This document shows positions 24,352-36,700 of a stretch of DNA of 64,000 nt, in pieces (the stretch's first letter is position 1; each line of letters begins with the position of its first letter). The position numbers and the translations under genes were made by a program. The stretch lies in NCBI RefSeq assembly GCF_026914265.1, contig NC_069136.1, positions 36,501,406-36,565,405 of the forward strand. The letters run 5' to 3'. Under the pieces are notes generated by a model. That model had not been told where the DNA came from and did no database searches. It worked only from the letters and a program-made list of their open reading frames with translations. This DNA comes from Mya arenaria. Taxonomy: Eukaryota > Mollusca > Bivalvia > Myida > Myidae.

Positions 24352-24593
24352 GAGGGAGTCGGACAAAACATCCCATGGACAAAATCTCCCATGTCATTTT
24401 TGACTAGGTGCACAAAACCCTCCAACATTATTTCTAAATGTAAATGATTGTTACCTAACTGTTTATGGGCTTTGAGAGACAAATCAACGTGGATGGTTTT
24501 GTCAACCCTGTCAAAATGAAGTAGGAGGTTTTGTTCACCTAGTCAAAAATGACACAGGAGGTTTTGTCCATGGGATGTTTTGTCCTACATCCT
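24352..24593. repeat. Foldback element with ~75-bp arms
   Basis: The left arm (gacaaaacatcccatggaca, then atttttgactaggtgcac) is inverted in the right arm (gttcacctagtcaaaaatga, then gtccatgggatgttttgtcc). The arms are about 75 bp each with a ~90-bp loop. No coding sequence. Confidence 0.85.
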
Positions 24594-24764
24594 AAAGAGG
24601 GAGGTAATTTTGACATTTTTTTCTGGTTATTTATAAAACCTCATTTTTATCCTGATGCCTACAGATCTCATAGAGGAGCACTTATAATTTGTGCTGTATT
24701 TTTTGCACCAGTAGACTAAAACTGGCACCAACCTTTAATGTTATCGTATGACATTTTTTTTCTT

Positions 24765-25165
24765 ACAAGTTCAAGGACAACAAAAAGCAGAAAAAAAATC
24801 CCCTACACCATGAAGATTGCAAGCTCAAGGTCAACAATATAACAGAGAAATAAATCCCATACTGCAAGATGGTTTCAAGTTCAAGGTCAACAACAATACA
24901 GAGAAATAAATCCCCAACTGCAAGAAGATTGCAAGTTCAAGGAGAAAAAGCAATTAAACAAAATAATCCCCTACTCCACTACCAAGAAGATGATAACAAG
25001 TTCAAGGACAACATAAAGCGGGGGGGGGGGGGGGGGGGGGGAACAATTCTGTTACTACAAGTTCAACAAGAAAGACAAACCACCTTTAGCTCCAAGCAGT
25101 TCAAGGACAACAACAATCAGGAAATAAATCACCTACTCCAAGAAAAAGATTATCACATTACCATA
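24765..25165. repeat. ~60-bp degenerate tandem array with a poly-G tract
   Basis: Repeats of caagttcaaggacaacaa followed by an A-rich part and atcccctactcc-like sequence. A run of about 22 G lies at 25020-25041. The 105-aa frame across it is repeat-derived. Confidence 0.8.
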
Positions 25166-26340
25166 CTCATTAGAGGAAAAGATTGATTATTATCAAGAAA
25201 CTGGTATTAGCTTCCATAGAATAACAACAGATAACAGATCAAAGGTGATTTCAGTTTCTCCAAACACTGACCACTGGCATAGATAGGCTTTGAAAGGAAG
25301 ATATGGACAGAATCGAAACATTTTTTTTCTACATGGTCAGATTGGTTTCCTCAAACATTCAGAGCTCTTGAATGATAGACTGGCCCTCAACAGCTGGTCG
25401 CATTGTGTTCATTTTTACAGCAACAGAAAGTCTAGTACAATGTAAGTTTACAATAAATTTTCCATAAATGTTGATTCAAGTATAGTATAAGGGTATCGAT
25501 TGACGCTTGTAATGTAATGTAAGTATGTGTATTGTTTATGTGTATATGCTAGCCAGATCTGAGTAAAGAGCACATGCGGACGCATGACATGCCATTGATG
25601 TGTAACAAGGTTTAACCGGCAACGCAGCTTGCCCGAGGGTCAGAATTTTCTATCTGCCCTGTGTACATGTGAATCATTATTTTGCTGCATAATTATATGA
25701 CATAAAAACATTAAAAACTAATAATTTTGTTAATAAATGCTATTTTCAATCATTCTACTCAAAAGCATACACGTGCATATTTTTTACTGACGTCATGATG
25801 CACTGCATTTGAAGTGAATGTCAAAGAGCTCCCTAAATGAAACATTCCTGTGATACGGTTCGTCCCTGTGTTAAGGATTTGAATAACAATAAAAATTATA
25901 TGTTATTTTGGCTGCGTCCTTTTACAACTAGTGTTGGGAATCTGTTCTTGTTTGACTACCAATAATCGGTTCCACTCAAGTAACCGATTATCTATAGTAC
26001 AATCAGTTTATGACAAAACCTTAATTGTAGTTTTATTCTTGTACAATAACTCGTTATCCTTTACTAATTAATTGTATATTTGGTTTGAAGTTATTTAGTG
26101 TTGTTGTTGCCATATTGTTAAAGATGACAACTGAACACTTCCATATGTAAAAAAGAACTCAAAGGTGAAAATTAACCAAATGCAAATAACAAGAAAGAAG
26201 AAAAACAACTAGCCTGTGAAATCGATCAACAATTACGACCAAATATAATAGATTGTCTCTGATTTCAGACCCAATCAATATTTTTTTTGATTATAATCGA
26301 TCATCAAAACATCACTTTTTAAAACAACAATTACATGTTT
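25166..26340. other. Non-coding stretch, nothing recognised
   Basis: No gene or repeat supported. Confidence 0.4.
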
Positions 26341-26530
26341 TAAAGCTGCACTCTCACAGATTGAAGGTTTTGACAACTTTTTTTTATTTTTTGTCTTGGA
26401 ATGAGCCAATTTATGCGAAAATGCATGTAAGCCATTTATATACAGTAAGATTGCTGACAAAAAATCAGTCACATATTTTTCTATTTAAGTTCAAAAATTG
26501 ATGTTTACTGTTAGTAACGCTTTTGAGATA
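26341..26530. repeat. MITE family A, left-half copy
   Basis: Begins taaagctgcactctcacaga and follows the 2132 copy through ttttttgtcttgga and gattgctgacaaaaaatcag, but lacks the right end. Confidence 0.8.
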
Positions 26531-27169
26531 AATATACCAGGTACAAATCAAATCTGGAAGGGGCCTTCATCAGGAATCTACAGTTAAAATTTCACAGAAA
26601 TATTATACAAGAAACATAAACAGTTTTCCAGAATGAGTGGGAGTAAGATAGCAACCATTTGCTTTACACAATGAGCATATTGTGCACATCATTAAATTGA
26701 CAGTTTTCTAAACTCAATGGAATGCATGGTAAATTTAAGATTGAGAGCGGGCCTGGCTTTTTCATTTTGGGAAAAATTTGAAACTAAATCACTTCAAATT
26801 GGAAAAAATTAGGGCGTATTAAAATAAACTCAAAGTAAGTAACCTGACCTTGACTGTAACCTTGCAAACCAAATCTATATATACCTCAAATAATTATTGC
26901 TTATCAGCGGAAAATTCTCAGAATTATACTATAATAATCATGGTGGTCTATGAAATTAAATTTGTAATATTTTCCATCAACAAGATGTTCAATTGTATGA
27001 TATCATGTAATAAAAGAGATAAAATAAATATCTCTTACATATAAAATATATCCCAGTATCCCAGGGGTACCTGGGAATGATCCAAGATTTCAAATTATCA
27101 AGTACTCCGGGAATTCCAGAGCGGAGACACGATGAGAGGAGTTTATTGTGATTTTTGCTATTAACTAGC
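26531..27169. other. Non-coding stretch, nothing recognised
   Basis: No gene supported. Confidence 0.4.
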
Positions 27170-27507
27170 AGTGGCATAGCTATATTTAGGCCTGGTAGGC
27201 CAGTGGGTGGGCCTACACTTTTTTTGAAAAATGACAAAATTTAAATAAACCAAACCTGCAATAAAAACTTATAGCTACTCAAACACTATGAACAACTCAA
27301 AAATTGTTTTATTTCCAAAACAAGTTTAGTGTTGCTTGATTTTATTGTGTGTAATGTGCATATAAAATGAATGTAATTGTGCATTTTTCACCTGGAATAC
27401 TCTGAAATTCTTCTAATTCAGAAAGAAATCTTTGGGGGGGGGGTCTTCTTATCCCTAAAATCACCTAGAACCATCGGCCTACAAGTTTTTTAGGCTATGC
27501 CCCTGAC
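27170..27507 (+). repeat. MITE with TIR AGTGGCATAGC, copy 1
   Basis: The left end agtggcatagctatatttag and the right end ttttttaggctatgcccctg are inverted. The interior contains aatgacaaaatttaa and a C/G run near 27435. A copy in the opposite orientation is at 30004-30388. Confidence 0.82.
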
Positions 27508-28183
27508 TAGGAAGCAATTTTTGTTTCTACCTATTTTGAAGACTTGTTGGATGGATGTCATAATAAAATATGTATCATTAATTATTGGAATGGAGCAAAA
27601 CCAGAAGTATAAAATTTGTTATTGAATTATATGATAAGAACAACTTAGTTTTACAGTCCATAACTAAGTTTTCTTGGAAATCTTTCATCAATGTTAGTAT
27701 AGGTAGGTAGTTACGGAAATAGTTACAACTTAGTCAGGTTTAATTCTTATAATTTACCATCACAAACACTACTATTTCTGGACACATAACAACAGGTAAT
27801 TAATGTCACAATGTCCATAATTTTAGAACAATAATTATTACCGTAACAAGTACTATACTGTCTAGGCATTAAAGCGACTCGTTCACATTATATTGGGTCA
27901 GTCAAATTAGGTCAAAAAAATATGTGTGGAAAATGTGAACAAATTACTTGTAAAAATGATAATACTTAGTGACAAGTTCAAATAAGACCTCTATTATTAA
28001 CAGGTATTAGAAAAAGTGGCATAAAATGCTCTATTTTTCTAGAAAGCATTAGTAAAGTTAAACGCTATTAAACTTCCATTTCAATGAGTATCTAGCAGTA
28101 GTTGTCAATTTAAAATAAAAGTCACAAATGTAAAATCTGTGAACAAAAACCTTTTACTTCGCAAATGAATTAAAATGACGTAC
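27508..28183. other. Non-coding stretch, nothing recognised
   Basis: AT-rich; nothing supported. Confidence 0.4.
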
Positions 28184-28221
28184 CTCGTGCCCTGCTTCCG
28201 CTGTGAATCGGAATCATCCAT
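28184..28221 (-). CDS. Possible first coding exon of an unidentified minus-strand gene
   Basis: On the minus strand an ATG in a good context (acacaatgg) starts a 38-nt frame encoding MDDSDSQRKQGTR, followed directly by a consensus donor (gag|gtacgt). I could not link it to further exons downstream (lower coordinates) and do not recognise the peptide. The GC-richer region at about 29100-29160 could hold an upstream promoter. This may be chance. Confidence 0.22.
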
Positions 28222-30003
28222 TGTGTTAAATTACTGGTTGTTGTTTTTTTATTCTGGAAAATACTTACAACCACAATTTTTTTTAAATGTTAACACTGTT
28301 CACTTTCAATTTACCAAAAATTTCAGATCCTTCCACAATTTGATATATAGTATGTATTGCTGGCTTTCTGTCAATTCAGCCTGATAATACTTGCATATAG
28401 CACCAATAATCTTGGTTCACTATCATGGATATCAGAGTATTTCATTCAACGATTACAAATGCTCCTGGTTCATCAGTTCATGATAAAACAAACAGTCTGC
28501 AAGAAATTGTATATGCTGAAAGCAGTTGACCTACATGTAAACAATGTACATATGTTAATGACTTAATAATACTCCCACACACATATGCTCCTGCAAAACT
28601 GACATGTATCGAATGAGCTAAACGGATTCTAAACATGCATGTTTATACTAGAAAAATCACTGTACTGGTAATGTAAGTGTATCTGTAATCACAACACTTG
28701 ATCAATGATGAATGCTCTGTTGATCAATCCGGAACTAGACTCGATTCATTCAATACGCAACCACTGATGCAAATTGGTCCATTACGAGCCGAGATAGAAG
28801 TGAACTAGCCCGGGAGATAACAATAAATCAATGGCAAATTTACGTCCAAAAATCCACCATATCCAAATATCTTATGACCCGACACTACACTGTATTTTTC
28901 AAAACAATTCAGCATCAAACCTCGATAGTGCTGGCAAATTGTTCAGTGTTTTTACTCGTTTGTGCACTGGAAAAATGGAATCCCACAAGTGCCTAGCAGA
29001 CGATCAACAGTTGTTCTTTTCTGTTTCATGAACGCATCACAATCACACACGTTACACACGCAAAACCCATTAAAAATCGGTTAATAGGAATAAACCACAC
29101 ACCAAAATGACATTTCGCCTTGGTCACGTGACCTGTGATTTTTTATTCATGACGTCACGGATTTCCAAATGAGGAAAATCCCGTTTCTATTTATAGCTTT
29201 TTTTCTCACACGAATTAAAATCAAAGCACTGAAAGGCTCGTATAAGGTTGAACCTCCGTTTTGTTCTTGTTGTTTTTTGTCGATAAATATTTGTTTAGGT
29301 GACTGTGCAGTAACTTCATATCTGATTAGACTCATATTAACAATGATATCCATTTGAATAACAAGTTTTGAAAGATAAGTTCAATTGGAATCCCATTAGT
29401 CAAGTGGCAGAGGTAATTAATTTATTAATTCAGTTCCTGTATGGACCACCGGGGCAGGATGCGTTGTTTTGACACACCCCTTTGACCACGCCCCCCCCCT
29501 ATTTTTTTGTAAAAAAAATACCAGGCTTATTAAAAATGATGGGGGAACTATTACTAATTACAACAACAACAAAAATGATTTTTTATTCTAAATTATCTTT
29601 ATAGCCATGCAGTTTTTCTATGAAATCCCCTTTGGATTGCATTGACAGGCAAGTATGACATTGACCTTTAAAAAAGGCAGCACAAAAAGTGTGCTATACA
29701 CCTTTCCATGGTGCCCTATAATTCTGTGAGTTTTGATTAAAATCCGCTTAGTAGAATACAAAAGTTATTGCTAATATACAGAGTATTTCAATGAAATCAA
29801 TAATGGATTAAATCAACATCCAAGTGTGTCATCTGGGAGTAGGATTTGTTATTGGTCATTGACCTTTCGTCTGAGAGCAAGAATGTTTTGCACAAGACAC
29901 TTGAAATCCAATTGATTGTAACAAATTTATGACTGAGACACAGGAGTATTGCTTAAGGACCCCTATACACATTAAGTACTGGGCTTCATTGTGAACATGC
30001 TGC
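28222..30003. other. Non-coding stretch, possible promoter-like patch near 29.1 kb
   Basis: Around 29125-29160 lie a ggtcacgtgacc palindrome (E-box/USF type) and a tgacgtca palindrome (CRE type) within 40 bp. No exon on either side is convincing. The remaining sequence shows nothing recognisable. Confidence 0.35.
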
Positions 30004-30388
30004 AGGGGCATAACTAAAAAATGTAGGCCTGTTCTAGGTGAGTTTGAAGAATAACCCCTCCCCTCCCCACCCTTTCTAAATTAGAAGCAAAATGGTAAAA
30101 TTTGGGAGCATTCCAGCAGGAAAAAAAGGCACAATTACATCTATTTCATATGCACGTTACATACACTTAATTATATATGCAATGATTACAATAAAATCAA
30201 GCAATGCGCCCTGCATGTAGTTTAAATAAACACCAAACTTGCTTTGGCTACTTGTAATAAAACAAACTTTTGAGTTGATCACTGTGTTTGAGTACCTGTT
30301 AGATTTTATTGCGTTTTTGGGTTAATTAAATTTTGTCATTTTTCAAAAATGTTCTAGGCCCAGGTCTACAATGTAGCTATGCCACTGT
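30004..30388 (-). repeat. MITE with TIR AGTGGCATAGC, copy 2 (inverted)
   Basis: Reverse-orientation copy of 27170-27507. It begins gcaggggcataactaaaaaa, ends gtagctatgccactg, and shares aattttgtcatttttcaaaa with the other copy on the opposite strand. Confidence 0.82.
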
Positions 30389-33064
30389 GTTGGAAAATAG
30401 CTCAATGAGCTTATGTTTCTTGTTATCATATACCTGACTTCATATTTGTTTTAAATAGAAACATTATTCATGTATAATATGGTGATGCATGCTTTGAACT
30501 ATTATTTCAAGGATGTAAATAAACAAACAAAGGCATGTGGTTTCATGTTTTAATTTTGTTTCTTTAATACAAAATTTGAATGAGCATGGTTTTATATGAA
30601 TTATTGAAGATACAGCCTATAAACAACACAAGTAATATATCTAAAAGAACATAATAATATGAACGATTCCAATACCACTGATATACTATTAATCCATTTC
30701 TAGAATCTGTAACAACAATTATGTTCCAATTGGTTCAATAGCAAATTTTGATCATAGTAATAGAATCTAACTAAGCAATCTTTGTCAAATTGTTGTATTA
30801 GCCAATTTCGATCAAAATAATAGACTCTATCCATGCAATCTTTGTCCAAATTGTTTCAATAGCAAATTTTGATCATAATAGAATCTATCCAAACAATCTT
30901 CTTTCAATTGCTTCATTCACCAATCTTGATCTAAACAATAACAATGCTTCATACATCTCCTGAATGTATGAGAGACATTGGTAATTATGGTTAATTTTGA
31001 TTCCAGATAACTGTTCTAATATGATATCAGCTTCCTATGAGTGGCTGGGCTTATCAGCAGTCTGTAGTTTGCTAATGTCAAATAAACATTCTAAATTATA
31101 GCGCAGTCTTTATCTATCATCCCTACAGCTAATAAATAATACAACAATAACCCCAAATAAATTTGGTAGCATTTGAAAGGGCATTTCTTGCTGATCATTT
31201 ACATATAAAATAAATGACTTAAAACATGAAAGATTAAGTTATTGTAGTTTGTTGTTTGTTTGTTTTTTCAACTAAAATTGAGCGCAATTTTCAGTGGATA
31301 AATATGATGGACTAATAGTATATCTCTGGTAATGAAATGTTTTGGTTCGAAGGTTTATATTATCACATTTTGCATAATCCATGGCAAACATATACATATT
31401 CGGACAGAAAAGAAAAATAACAATCAGATACAACCACTAACCAAACAACTAAACATTTTCTCTTAAGACATACTGATAGAAAATACTAACTAAGCCTTAC
31501 TAAACTATGAAACATGCATCCTTATAAAATGTACCTTATGAATTTTATCAATGTAAATTTTCAGAAGAATTTGGTCAATGTCCTCGCGAAGGCAAATTAT
31601 GAATGAAATGAAAGCTTAAACATTATAATAATGAATAAAACAACAATATGTATCTTTTGAAATGTTATGGTAGATTTGCATTGATAAACTATGCTAGCAG
31701 AAAAAAGAAACTGTGCATGCAAAAAAAAAATGATGAGTCTTTAATAATCCCCAAAATAGCCAGTTTTTAAGACAACTTAATTCTGAAAATGTTCACATGC
31801 TTTTCAGAGAACCTCTCTGTATCACAGTAAAATTTCTTTATCGTATAGTCGAGGTAAACATCATATCATCATCGAACGACATGGCATCATTACGACGGAT
31901 TTTTTAAAATGCACAATTTCTTTTTTTCTGCTAGTATACACAAGATGACACAATTTATGCTGATACTGCAAAACACATGAACAGAAAAAACAGTTATGTA
32001 TAATTGGTGTAAATGTGCAAATAAATCGCGGGCTAAGTGCAGGACAGTTGTAGCTAAATATAGAAAAAGAAAGCATTGTAACAGTCTTGTAATAAGCCCT
32101 CGATAATATACAACACCGAGTAGTAGGACACCCTGGCAATATGACATCACAGTTTTATGCTAAATATAATAATAGTAACGGAGGTTTTTGCAAAACAACA
32201 CACTGATTTTCGATTTCTAACTGCAAGTTGATTTGAATTGTTGCAAATCCCGTGTCGTCGTATGTCGTCATGCGCGTGCACTTTTTCACTGTCCTTGTTG
32301 GCGTTGTATTACCTATATTTAAACTGATAACCATATAACGAAAAAACACGTTTAAATACAAGCAATATAAATGACATAAAACAAGGAAAGAGTCAAAGCG
32401 TCATTGCAGGATTCTGAACAAATATTTCAAATATGGTTGACACACTATTGGTGTATTTGTCCTCGAAGCAAAATAGACGAAAAGATCACTTTCGTTAGTA
32501 TAACATGTTCCTAGATTCTTAAAAAAAATATTTTTAATTAAAGTAGAGAATAAATATAGTCTCAAAAGTATGCGCAGATAAAAGTTCAAATCTTATTATT
32601 ATTTGTTTAACTTAGCAAATGGACAAAAGCATAAATATTGTAAAAAATAACACATTTGTGGGCAAGACTTTCAACATTGACCTCATTTAAAACTAGGAAA
32701 AAAAGTATTTCAGCTCAAGGTTTTCTCAACGCATTAATCCCTGAGAACAAAATTAACGTTAAAACATTTTTTATGACCTAATGTTAATGTAAAGATCTTT
32801 GCACAAATTCACCCGCTTTAAAATTACAAGGTTTGATTATATGAACAATTAATTGAACACATTATTTGTTTCTTAATTTAAGTTTTGTGAGTGACCATTA
32901 TTGTAGAATGAACAATTGCATTGCCTTCTTCCATTAAAAATGTACATGTCAATAAATGATATACATTCATCCAAATCCTCAAAAGAGAGTATATATATAT
33001 ATATATTATATTATATATATTCAAAAAATGTCAAAATAAACAGACAATAAGCCGTATAACACTG
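30389..33064. other. Non-coding stretch with a ~64-bp degenerate repeat
   Basis: About 30700-30950 holds four diverged copies of ttcaatagcaaattttgatc plus an atagaatctatccannca part. A (ta)n tract lies at about 32990-33020. No gene was supported in the rest. Confidence 0.45.
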
Positions 33065-33553
33065 AGGCTGTATTCAAAAATCATCTTAAGTCATTTCTGA
33101 ACCTAAGTTGATTTCTTAAAATGTTCATAATCAGATTATAACAAATCTATGGTGGCATATAACTGCCGTAAGATAACCTGTTAAGATTCGTAAATTGTTT
33201 TGTGTTAACCATTTAATTTTTGCGCTAATAAAAGCCTGTTATTACTTTAAAAATATTTATCTTACCAAAAAAGTATTGCCAATACAAACTAGATGGCTAG
33301 ATATTTATCACTAAAATTAAGTGGTTAACAAGAAACAATTCCTGAACGCTATCATGTTATCATAATATGTAATATGCCACCATACAAATCTATAAATGTT
33401 TTTAACATTTAAGTATGTCCTTTCAATAAGGGCTAAGAAAATAATGTATTTCAGAAATAATTCATATTTTATATCATATGACCAATGAGATACTTAAATT
33501 AAGAAAGTGTCTTAAGTTAGGGAATGACTTAAGATGCTTTATGAATATCAGCT
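33065..33553. repeat. Foldback family C copy (TTCATAAAGCATCTTAAG type)
   Basis: The left end tgtattcaaaaatcatctta then agtcatttctgaac is inverted at the right as gaatgacttaagatgc then tttatgaatatc. Related foldbacks lie at 35772, 38838, 39658, 41412, 52617 and 53003. This copy sits just downstream of the ACADVL stop codon. Confidence 0.75.
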
Positions 33554-33796
33554 GACTAATAAGCCAAGCTGTGAAAGTGAAAAGGTTTTAAGCCACATTG
33601 AAAAACAGCAGTTAAACCCTTTTCACTTGAATCTCTCAAAACAGAACTTACACACCTGATAAAGTTTCCACTCTTTTACTAGCCATTTAAAAATACCGGT
33701 ATTCTCAGAATTTTTGTATATTATTGTATAATACATCTAAAGTCCTCTAATTATTAAATTTCACAACAACAAAAGGTCACTATTGTTCAGTCTTTG

Positions 33797-36700
33797 TTAA
33801 AATCCCAATGGATGGTCTTGTACGATGCCACCCGCTTGGATTACATGGTTGGAAATATCAGACATTTTCTTGTATCTTTTGTAGGCCGCCCCTGATTTTG
33901 CTGTCTCAAGATTTCTTTCTACCCTGATGGAAGCCTGAAATATGGTACAATAAATTATGGCAAGAAAAATATGACGCTAAAATCTTATATAAATATTTAG
34001 CCCCAAAAATATGCAAAATGGCACAGAAGAAGAATGTAAAGATTTCCGACATTGTAAACCGTCCATAGACATCCAGGTTGTTTTCGATGTAAAATGGCCG
34101 AGGAGTTCTGAATGGGTAATAGCATGTGCCCTGTAAACAAAGGGTTGGCTACACAAAGATTTACTGAGAAATTAGCTCATTGTTTTTAAACTTTCATTCA
34201 TTTTTTTTTCAGGAACTGAAATACAGAGTAAATACCCTAAAAAAGAACCATGCATGTTAAAAATGCATACAAATCCTTAAGAATTGATAAGAACTGTAGG
34301 CTAGATGTTTCAACATTATCAAATTTTCCTTCAAACGTCTGGCTTAAATATAACCATACATAACAGCCACACTTTTTTGGTGATTATGACACTTACTTCC
34401 TCACAGAAGACCTGACACATATGAGACTCGGTCTGGGCGGAGGGGACATTGTTTGTGAGAGACCGAGATGCGCGTGACAAAACCGACACCATCCCATATA
34501 TGTCTATAGCTGCATCAGCCACACGATTCAGTAACATTTGTTCATCTGCAAAAAAATAAAAATATATTTCGCAACGGATACGCATACTTTTACACAAGCA
34601 GAAAACCCACCACCATGCCTCACATGTTGATAGCTGTCTCAGCTACACCAATTTCAACCATCAGCTCATCTGAAAAATGTTGCATGATTTTATAACTTAA
34701 TTGTATAACTTAAGGCGCTGACAACATCAATATCATGGAGCGTATGATGATAAAAACAATGGCTTGTCTTTGAGTGGATCATTATTATTTTATAATTTGA
34801 GGCTCGGACAATTTAGATATAATGAGATGTATGATGATAAATGCATCTGCTAATCTGGAAAAAAGGTCACCTATTTGCACCAAAGTTAAACTGATAACTA
34901 CTTTTGCCATAATTAAGAAAATCAAGACACTCTGTTTTCCTAGCTGACAAATACTTAATAATAATACATAACACTTATAAAACAAAAGGTACCAGTATTT
35001 TAAGACTCAAAGGCCTAACAACTTCACAACTAAATTCAATCCTGAATTCACCCATATTATTATTATAAGATTGATTTGTGTTTTTCATAACACTGTCTCA
35101 ACAGTCCCTTCAAAATGGCTCAATGGAATTGGCAGCTTGTTTGCCACACTAAACCTCATCCTGAATGATGTTTTTACCCACCGATGATTGACTTCTTGTA
35201 CTTCATAAGCAGCGTCTCAACAGTCCCGCCGAACAGCTCGATGGACTTGGCAGCCTGTTTGCCCGATGTGGCAAGATCATTATGCACCACTGACTCAAAT
35301 GACACTCCGGTACTGATACCCATTCGTCTGCAAAAGGAACAGAGAAACTTACATTAATGGCAGGTTGAAAACAGGAATAAGGTGGTAGTCCTTCAAAAAA
35401 CTCAATACAATTAGGTAGCTGTTTTTTCTTATGAGGGAAGTTACAACAGGGCAGTTGTTTCCTCCTATGGGATTTTACATTTGGGCAGCTGTTTCCCTGT
35501 AGAGGGAAGTTCCACATTCATCACTGCATTCAACACATAAAATAGAGACGCCATACTCAAACCTAGAGATTGAAATCTGCCGTTGAAAAATAATCGGTCA
35601 AGCCATTCCAAAAAGATTTGTATCAATTAAGTGTAAACAATTTGTGCCCCTTAAAATAAGTTTCCACAACATTCAATAAATATATGAAAGAAAATTTATT
35701 CTCAAGTTGCATTATTGTTTTTTTAATGGTAAGGTTTAGTTTTTTAGGTAAATATAAAATCAGTTATACTGGCCCCAATTTCTCGAAACTTCTTAAGTCC
35801 CTTATAACAGGATTAAGATAAGCTCACAATTTTTGTTTATAAGAAGCCTGTTCAGCTTAAGAAGTTTCAAGAAATGATGATTAATCTTTTTTCTATTTAT
35901 TGACAATAATAGCCACATAGCGATAACCTATTACCAGCGACCTTAGTTGTAGGTGATCGAGTTTGGACAATATTCAATCATGAAATTGTCCCTACTCAAA
36001 CCAAACTAGTACATAAATTTGTCCGATTCTTCTTCATAATTGTTTAGTATAAAATAAAACGTTGTTCACATTGATCGTTTAACAATTGATGTCGTCGATA
36101 ATAGATAATCGATTTGTTTTACTATTTTTGTTCCTGCTCACCTCTTCATCATTCTGGTTCCAGTATCCATGACAACGTTGAGGTTCCCGATGGGGTTCTG
36201 GAGGGCTTTCTGCACCTCTTTGAGGCTCCCGCTTGCATATTGCATTCCTGTCATGGCGATAAACAGACGCAGAATGTCGTTGGTGCCCTCGAAGATCCGG
36301 AATATTCTGAGATCTCGCATCACACGTTCAATACCAGAGGCCTGGAATTAGGAATATTTAAACTAGGGATGCAAACGAATGGGAAAATTGATATTCGAAT
36401 ATTCGGTTATTCTTTCGATCGAATATTCGAATATTCGATTAACAAAATTAATATTTAAGAAATGTAGTTAACTACTATTATTATTCTCTACATTTATAGC
36501 CGGGGCTTTTGCCATAGCCGGTACACGCGACGGACCCTGATAAATCCAACAAAAAGCAAAATATTTTGAACAAATAAAAAGCCAAATTAATTTCAATTCC
36601 ACAGCATTCATATTTGCCAAAAAAAACATGATCGTAAATTCCCGGTCGAATGTCGTGATCACCAACGGAGGGTCTTTCCGTAGGACGAGAGCCTCGTTCT

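Noticed and set aside
24133-24482. Overlapping 104-106 aa frames on both strands
   Set aside because: They lie largely over a foldback element arm; paired frames on both strands are expected by chance there.
34025-34135. Possible extra ACADVL exon between exons 16 and 17
   Set aside because: An acceptor-like end is present, but exons 16 and 17 join in phase and match the family directly without it.
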